Of a DNA stretch of 64,000 nucleotides, positions 56,901-64,000 are shown one piece after another (the first letter of the stretch is position 1; the number at the start of each line of letters is the position of its first letter). Below the pieces are notes generated by a model. The model was given only the letters and a program-made list of their open reading frames with translations, had not been told where the DNA came from and did no database searches. The position numbers and the translations under genes are program-made. The stretch spans positions 496,001 through 560,000 of the forward strand of contig CM061256.1 in NCBI GenBank assembly GCA_022605425.2, in the 5' to 3' direction. The stretch comes from Hamiltosporidium tvaerminnensis. Lineage: Eukaryota; Microsporidia; Dubosqiidae.

Positions 56901-58895
56901 ATTAAGGCCTTAAGTTTTTGTCTAAAGACTCTATCCACTAAATCAGGCGTATTCTCACGTTTTTCATTTGCATCTATATTTTCAGATATTTCAGCATTGT
57001 TTGGAATGAAAGTCGTAGTAATGAACAAATCGGGTTTCCCATATTTCATAACTATTCCCATAGCATCTTGATACTTCTGCTGCATGTTTCGAGGACTGCC
57101 TGAAAATTTTAAAGGCAAAATTACTCTTTTTCCTACAGGAATGCCTTCTTTACTATCTTGCTTAGCAATATACTAAATTAAATCATTATATTTTTCGGCT
57201 CGAAGCTCTGTTTGATGTGTCCGAGCATAATTCAAATCCTCGACTTCAGCTTTGCAATATGCATCTACTATAAACTGTTAAGTCAATCTCTCTGCTCTTA
57301 AAAGTGGGTTGAATTCATCTCTTAATTGCAAGTAATAAGAATAATATTGTTTGAGCGTAACATTTTTATGAGCGTTGACGCTTTTTACTCTTGCCTTATA
57401 AAGTTTTATGCTAACCCCCAGGTTTGTTCACCATATAGAAACAAAAGTGGATAAGATAAAGCATCTGGATTTCTATGCCCGTAGTCTATACGACGTGTTT
57501 TAGGAATTAGAGTATCTTCCTGCCAAATATGCACCAGTAAGTCTCTATCAATAAGAGTTTCCCCGTCTTTACCCAAGAAAACCATTGCTACTTCATTACA
57601 GCGTTGAATATTATATCTTCTCGGATCAGTATTTCTATTTTGCACTATTGCCATTTGAATTTGTGTTTCTATATTAGGCTTTAAATATTTTTGGGCTTCT
57701 TCAACTTCATACATCATTTTGAAAGCACGCGCAAAAGGATTAGATTTCATTTAATCAGATATTTTTTTCATGAGTCTTAAGCAACACGTTTTATTTGCTG
57801 GTTCTTTTATCCTTTCGTTATTTGCTGCATCTTCATCAAGAATGTATAATTGGGTATATTGTCTGCTATGATTTTTGACTGGATGCAGCGTACCCGAAAG
57901 AAGATACATTTGTCCATGAATACGGTAACAAAATGGACAGGACTCTCGAGGTATTTTAATATTTGCACCAATCTAAACAAAAGCAAAAGCACAATTATAT
58001 GATCTTATATTTATTAAAAATTTATTTGAATCTGCATCTTCGATGCTCATTAATTTTTGAAGCGTCTCGTGTATTTTAATACTTGGTAATTTAATAGATC
58101 CTTGATTGCAACATATATTAAAGAGTTTTGATGCTGGTCTTTCACTTTTTAAAAATTTAGCTTTGCATCTGTGACAGGTTTTTTCTAATCCGCCAAGATG
58201 ATGTTTTACAATTTGTTTTTCATCAAATTCTGTCAATTCATTTAATGCAATACATAAAGGTTGCTCTGACATAAGTCATTCTCTAGAAATTCTATGTGAA
58301 TTTATATTTCTTTGCGTTTCCTTGCGAGCATTTATAGCGGTTCTATTTTTCCACAATTTTTGTAGCCTTAGTCTTTCAAATGTCTCTCTTCTTCTGATTT
58401 ATTTTCTCTCGAAGCTTTTAGCCGTGTTAACTCTGCCTTCCTCTCTTCTTCTGATTTATTTTCTCTCAAAGCTTTACGTGCAAACTTTGCCTTCCTCTCC
58501 TCTTCTGATTTATTTTCTCTAAGAGCTCTCATCCTTAATCTTTCTGCATTTCTCTCCTCCTCGGATTTATTTTCCCTAAGAGCCCTCATCCTTAAACTTT
58601 CTGCATTTCTCTCCTCTTCAGATTTATTTTCTCTTAAAGCTTTTAGCCGAGCTATCTCGGTATGTCTCTCCTTTTCTGATATATTTTATCTCAGAGTTTT
58701 AAGTCGCAATAGTTCGGATTTTTTCATCTTCTGATATATTCGCCCTTAATGTTTTAAGTCGCTCTAGATCTTTATGTCTGTTTTGTGCTGAAAGATTTTT
58801 TCTTTTGGTTTATCACGTTCTGCTCTTTTTTGTTTAGCTTCTAAGACATGTGCGGATTTTTCTTCGTCTGAATAAACTTGCTTTTTTCGTGGCAT
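54000..58895 (-). pseudogene. Helitron Rep/helicase gene, broken
   Basis: Rep/helicase proteins nick and unwind DNA for rolling-circle transposition. Order along the minus strand: start MPRKKQVYSDEEK at 58895; 19-residue basic repeats (58320-58670); a Cys-rich finger with CHRCKAKF (57973-58272); the Helitron N-terminal domain (57406-57750, with NPFARAFKMMYEVEEAQ); the FSGSPRNMQQKYQDAM and GKPDLFITTTF segment (56825-57118); and the HUH nickase motif LPHAH with its HAH at 56810-56818. The PIF1-like helicase follows, with a Walker A reduced to a remnant of GKT, an intact DEATPAP Walker B near 55190, GRDYRQCMPVIPG, and the final INKAQGKKLDKVG and GQLYVAFPRVRS motifs (54023-54571). A single TGA separates EFQKR from LPHAH; other breaks are frameshifts. 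It cannot make a functional protein. Confidence 0.88.
58320..58690 (-). repeat. 57-bp coding repeat in the Helitron N-terminus
   Basis: At least five units of about 57 bp encode RENKSEEERxAExxRxRAL-like peptides of about 19 residues (one of 18). They are basic and helical, reminiscent of short peptide repeats with DNA-binding roles. Later copies are frameshifted. Confidence 0.85.
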
Positions 58896-58925
58896 TATGT
58901 AGCACTTAGTGAGGTAATTATACTA

Positions 58926-61900
58926 CTTTATCTTTTCTGGAAGCGTTTTGGTTTAAACCAATGTTATTTTTTTATGATATTAATCGAAACAAAAATATTA
59001 TATTGGTTGATTTTGGGTTCATGGTACTCTCTATGGTTATATTTAAGTTATGGTTAGATCTCTTACTCTTCTTATGAAATAAAACTTCATTAAGTTAGTG
59101 TTGCCAACAACCGAAGATTTTATGTTTTAGTTTGAAAAAGTTATAGATTATGAAAAATAAAAATTATTTTTAACTTTATAGATTTATTGCGTGCTAATAA
59201 GATTTTTTTAAAATAAGATTAAATAAAAATTCGCAAAAAAAATTGTCTCATTCGTCAGCTAGCTTGAATTTACTGCTTTCTTTGGTTTAAAATATGCTTT
59301 ATTTTGAATTTTTTGTTTATATTTCGAAACAAAGCTTCATTTCTATTCATAGAATTCCGATGTTTTGAATGTATAAATATTACTTTTGATTACTTACTGA
59401 TGCCTTCTCATCACATTAATATACATTTAGAGGATTATTTTTTAGATGCATGAAGTATGTTTATCACTCGTTCCTGATTCCGTAATATTTTCCTCCGATT
59501 CGAAATTTTTCTTCATGTAAAATTAAAGATCTAAATAATTTTTGACTACTATTGAGTGAATAAATAATCTCATTAGCCAAATTTTAAATATATACATCAT
59601 TTATAGTTAATCTATCCTTAAATTCTTAGAAAATAAATCTTAACAAAGTGATTTAATTGTTTTTATGACAGAATACTTTAGAAAAATTAAAAATAAATAT
59701 ATTAATTTCTTTTTCATTCCATATAAATACAGTCTAGAAAAGATTTTTACAATTTTTATTTCAAAATTTTTTCAACCAATAGAATCTTTTAAATTGTTTT
59801 ATGTCCACTTCTACTCACTATTATTCGTTGTATAAGATTTATGAACAAATAGAAAGAAACATATCTTAATTGGAGCATTCATATTGGTGTATTATATTTT
59901 TTTAACCAATTAAACATTTCGAGGTAAGTCGTCGTCGTCGGGACATACTAAATTATATAAATGACTAGATAGCATTGTATTATCCTAAATATGTCACATA
60001 TATTGCTAGAAACAGAACTCAAAAAAAATTTAAAACAAATGAAACGCTAGCTAAAACGCTGTTTTTTTAAAATATAATTTAAGACAAAGCTAAATGTATC
60101 TTGCGGTGTGTAAGATTGATCATTATTGTATTACATGGTAGTAAGACACACGAACTTAGATACTTTATCGCAAGTACGTTTTGAAGAGAAAGGCTGGATG
60201 AAAAACAATGACTTTAATTTATTTGACCAAAAGTAAGATTAAATTGTTGTCAAAAATGCCTTGACTGCAAAATATAAAAAAATTAAACCAAAAAGACATA
60301 ACAGAGGCTTACAGAGTACTGTATTAAGCTAGAAAAGCAAAATTAATGTAATTTCGTATTAAATAAATTAATAAGTTGCAATTTGCAGAAAATGGTTAAT
60401 ATAAACCACAACAAATAAATAAATTTGCAATTTTTTTTATAAATTACCCAGAAATTTTTTCTTATTCATTGAATTCTCGCTTGGTTGTGTTACAATTACA
60501 TAAACCAAGCTTGATTTTACAAGCTTTAAATTACTTTCGCATGATCAAAACACAATATCTGGTTATGATATTGTTATATTATTTATTTTCTTCTATTACA
60601 TGATTTTATTTGTTTAATGTCTATTAACAATTGATATTCCATCTATTTTATAGAATGGTCTGGTTATGGCATTTCCCGGGAGAAGAGAAACGCAAATAAT
60701 AAAATATAACCAGCATAAATCTATTTTTAAAGTTTTAAATTATTCTAGCTTCTCTAACTAAATACAATTAACACCATATAACTTTAACAAAGCCTCCGAG
60801 ACTATTGGTTTAGACAAAAGGTGAGGCATTCATAGCAGAGTAATAGTAATTTAAGTACAGTTATGTTTTATTTCTTTGTATTCGCTTTTTTTACTTTTCG
60901 AAATATTTATCTTTTCTATTTTAAAATAAAATAAATGGTGTAGTATGGATAAAAAGATAAACACTATGCGCTTGTCAATGAGTAGCTGAAAATTATGTAG
61001 AGATATTTGTTTTGATTTTTGATAGAATAAAGAATGCAGTGGGGTTATGCTTTTTCCCAGCGAATTTGTATATTTCTGAGAAGTTTTACAAAATAATTAA
61101 TCTTTTCTACAGTGAATTTGTAATTTTTAATGTTACTAGATCAAAAACCACGAAAATCTTTTAGTAATTGATGTTCAAAGGCATGCAAATGTAGCCACGC
61201 TTACTCGAATTAGAAGACACTGCACTAGAGTAAAAGCAAAAAGAATAACCTCTGTTAAATTCGAAAGCCAAGTATAAGGCTGAATATGTTATTATAATAT
61301 TTCCACTCTAACTGCAAACCCATGTTAGTTGCCGAGATAAATCATAGCCGGATGTATAATCAGTTCAGAAAAGGCAGAGTAAGTGAAATTCTGCCGGTCT
61401 TCTTGAATTCAAGTATAATTTTGGCCTACAATAGATACTCGAATTCAAACATTAACAACTAAAAGCAAACCCATAGCCAATTAAATGAATCTAAGGCTCT
61501 TTTAAATAAAAGGTGTGCTGATGGTAACGGGGGGGGTGTACTAATCGAGTTTCATGAGCAGCGATTATCTGTTATAAAGCCAAAACCGTCTTGCTAGATG
61601 AAATTAATATAACATATACCGCTTTTTAAAAGCGGGTGTTATGTAATTATTAAAAACTAAATTGCTATTTTCAAAAAATTAAAAGATAGTAGAAATGAAT
61701 TTGTAGTTTTCTTTATATAAATATCTAGAATAGAAATAAATAGTCTATAAAATCCAAAATAAAGTAAATTAAATAAACAAATATAAAATATATCTAAAAG
61801 TATAAGAATCTTCCGTTGAAGATTGATTCTACTTTTATACTCTTGCACAAATATTTTTCGATAATTCGCCAATAATTGTGAATTGGACGCAACTCGATAA

Positions 61901-62640
61901 ATAACTACCATGTTCAAATATACTTCGAATATTATTTAAAAATCCATTCGAAATTTTGGTTATATTAGAGCTTTTTGCAAGACTTACTTGATCTTGACGA
62001 AAAAAACTCTGTTGTTGCATTGATTATTGAAAAAATTTTCGTTTTATAAACATAAGTTATATGCTCACCACACGATGATTAAATTTATCGCGTTTCTATG
62101 CAATGGTGATAAATTGATGATTCTCAATAATAATTGCACAAAACAATTTTGCTTGAATAGCTTCGTGGAACTACACACTTGATTAAATTAAAAGATTTTT
62201 TTTATAAAAATAACTAAGTATTTATACAATAACAAATTAACCAATAGCATATAGCTAAAAGAACAGTACTTTCGGACGAATTAAACCCTGTAAAAGAAAT
62301 ACTTCTTTGCTATAAAATACAGAATGGAATTAAAATAGGTGGAAGATGAAAGAACAAACATAAAATGCCGAGCTGAAATTCTGAGAAATTTGAAGTGAAT
62401 ATAAAAGAAGAAGAGAAATATGCAAGTTAAAAAAGCCTAAATTTTATTGTGAAATTGCTCAAAGTGGATAATAATTTTGAAATAAATGATTAAAATATAA
62501 GAGAAACAGACCAGTATAGCATAAGAAATTCTTATTGAAAAGCTAGGATACTACAACTCAGTTAGTGAAGTTTAAGATTATCTTCGGCATTTTTTTCTTA
62601 TGAATTTAAAGGGATGTTCGTTTATACGAGCTTAATGTCT
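58926..62640. other. AT desert
   Basis: No intact gene. The Helitron's missing 5' end should lie in the first few hundred bases. A GC-richer patch at 61140-61620 is described separately. The rest is AT-rich with scattered stops in all frames. Confidence 0.55.
61140..61620 (+). pseudogene. Possible transposase relic
   Basis: A patch of higher GC within the desert. Plus-strand translation yields short peptides broken by stops. One of them, VAEINHSRMYNQFRKGR, resembles the first catalytic region of ISXO2/Merlin-type transposases (VxIDxSxxxxxxxxxGR), with N in place of the Asp. Nothing else in the family could be matched, so this is tentative. A run of G (about 61530) is striking in such AT-rich DNA. 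Confidence 0.22.
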
Positions 62641-62649
62641 AGTAATTCA

Positions 62650-62995
62650 TATAAAAAATGAATGTATGTGTGGGTGTTTAAAGACTGTAAATAAAAGGTG
62701 TTGTTTTCCTAAAAAAGTGGTATTGTTTTCATCTGAAGGTAGATAAACTAAACGGTTAATTATAAGATTTTTATCAGAAGGTGTTAATAAGTTTGGGTTA
62801 ATTTAAATGGTGTTAATATATACCGTACTATTTTAAAGGGTGTTAATAAATTCATATTAGGCTAACAGGTTGTTAATATAGATTGTTGTCTGCTAAAGGG
62901 GGTTAATATAACAAGAAATATGGACTAGGGTGTTATTTGACAGGGTAATGTACTAAAGGGTGTTAATAATATACAAGTATTATTAAAGAGGTGAT
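62650..62995 (+). repeat. GGGTGTTAATA motif cluster
   Basis: About nine spaced copies of AAAGGGTGTTAATA or close variants (AAGGTGTTGTTT, CAGGTTGTTAATA, AGGGTGTTATTT) are present, all G-rich on the plus strand. By analogy with other islands this could be the 3' flank of a plus-strand gene, yet no such gene is visible to the left. A lost gene is one possibility. Confidence 0.8.
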
Positions 62996-64000
62996 TTACT
63001 GTTTCCTCACATTTTAGCGGTTCCAACGGATAAGCTATTTAAAAGTATGAATTTCTTTACGACTCACCATTTGAAAGGCAATGAAACGCACAAGAGTAAA
63101 CATTGCAGTGTATAGAATAAATTTGGGGAAAACGTGCTTTTCACATGAAAACTCTATGTAGCCACTTCATTCATGGAAATCTCTTCCTATTTTTTTTCTT
63201 TAGACACAAAAAAAAAGAATATAATTGTACAAAGGCACTAGAAAAAATAATAAATACTTTTCAAATTAATCAACCAATGTATGCTTTTATTTTTGTTATA
63301 CTTGATTCTACTGTCTTTTATAATCGCAGCAAGACTTGGTGGCAAGATAGTGGTAAATAAAACCTATTATGAAACAAAATATTTTTGATAAAAAAATGTG
63401 CATTTTTTGGTGATTTATATTCTTAATAAGAATCAAATCTTTTTACTTTTATAAAAAGCCAAAGTGCAAGAAAAAAAATATTGCATAATTCTAATCTATA
63501 TTTTAATTACATACATATTTAGCAAATTTATCTAGAAAATATTTTTCTGTATTTAAGCTCAGAAAAAAGAAAGTACGAATTAACCAAATAAATTATTGAT
63601 TAACTCCTTTTAAATAAAAAATTATATTTTTGTTAAATTTTAAAATATCAATCATTTGCTTCAATGATTATATTATCAGATTAAAAATAAAACATGATTT
63701 TCGAATTATATTTGCTAAATAAAGCAATTTAGAAAAAGTAGAACCAATCGTAAGTTGTTTTGTGTATTTTATTTTTATACTTGTTTGTTATAATTTTTAA
63801 GTTCATGAGAAATAATTTTTTAAATAGTGCTGCAAGTCTCAAATTTTCAAAATACAAAATTTGCACATAATTAAAGATTTAAATGTTTTACTTACACCCA
63901 GAATATACTTAGAATCTATTCTTCATTTATAAAACTCCTAAAAAAAACTTTTCATTTTATATTTTTAAGTAATTTAATAATTTTCTAACAGGTTTATGAT
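62996..64000. other. AT-rich end of window, no clear gene
   Basis: A 71-codon open stretch at 63145-63360 (+) has a hydrophobic start (MKTLCSHFIHGNLFLFFFF) but no recognisable domain or conserved feature, so it is not called as a gene. Nothing else is seen up to the window edge. Confidence 0.5.

Larger units (their letters stand above)
53696..58925 (-). mobile_element. Decayed autonomous Helitron
   Basis: The coding remains (Rep plus PIF1-like helicase) run on the minus strand, followed by a recognisable 3' terminus. The minus strand reads GTCTGT-TTCC-ACGGGC, a stem of six pairs with two G-U wobbles, then TTAACGACTAG, with T as the next base. A short hairpin about 11 bases before CTAG, and insertion next to a T, are Helitron hallmarks. 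The 5' terminus (expected to start with TC) was not located; the boundary given is just above the first ATG at 58895. Many stops and frameshifts show the copy is old. Confidence 0.85.

Noticed and set aside
58322-58522. Plus-strand 66-codon open stretch with repeated LLIYFLSKL
   Set aside because: Reverse-strand shadow of the 57-bp Helitron coding repeat.
61500-61545. GGTGTGCTGATGG and a G-run taken for the island motif
   Set aside because: Only a partial match, isolated, with no neighbouring copies.

Overview
This is an AT-rich eukaryotic window with compact, apparently intronless genes. It most resembles a microsporidian with a large, transposon-loaded genome. The reasons are the small divergent housekeeping proteins without introns, CCC-type motifs a few bases upstream of several start codons, AATAAA signals on or just after most stop codons, and many degenerate transposons. 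The very low-complexity coding repeats (GVS/GVN, HPV/HPF, NTPL) bring Hamiltosporidium-like genomes to mind, but that genus is a guess from memory and no search was run.

Layout. 0.25-4.0 kb: decayed LINE (minus). 4.9-6.5 kb: broken gene of unknown family. 6.5-9.5 kb: AT-rich sequence with an 80-bp satellite (7.58-8.57 kb), ending in a hAT-type transposon terminus (9.55-9.60 kb). 9.6-14.0 kb: gene island with a C-rich 77-bp array, a Derlin gene (+) and an MFSD1-like transporter (-). 14.0-18.6 kb: AT desert with several short tandem duplications. 18.6-19.1 kb: small secreted repeat protein. 19.4-20.06 kb: dispersed 700-bp repeat. 20.1-23.95 kb: intact RLE-type LINE (-). 24.2-30.5 kb: island with a giant TOG-domain microtubule protein (-) framed by GGGTGTTA/AACACCC arrays. 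30.5-38.4 kb: AT desert with an old copy of the 700-bp repeat. 38.4-44.8 kb: island with a second MFS transporter (+), a Heh/Src1/Man1-type inner nuclear membrane protein (+) and RLP24 (-). 44.8-53.7 kb: AT desert with another 700-bp repeat. 53.7-58.9 kb: decayed Helitron with a recognisable 3' terminus. 58.9-64 kb: AT desert, one possible transposase relic and a final motif cluster.

The host genes do not form a pathway. They cover ER quality control (Derlin), membrane transport (two MFS), microtubule dynamics (TOG), nuclear envelope (Heh) and 60S ribosome assembly (RLP24). The most unusual feature is a short motif, TAAAGGGTGTTA or its complement TTAACACCCTTTA. It fills intergenic DNA of the gene islands, is almost absent from the deserts, and has also entered the reading frames in both orientations. 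Between genes its strand orientation follows transcription: C-rich on the coding strand before genes, G-rich after them, with sharp flips in between. The motif resembles the CCC-containing box just upstream of several ATGs.
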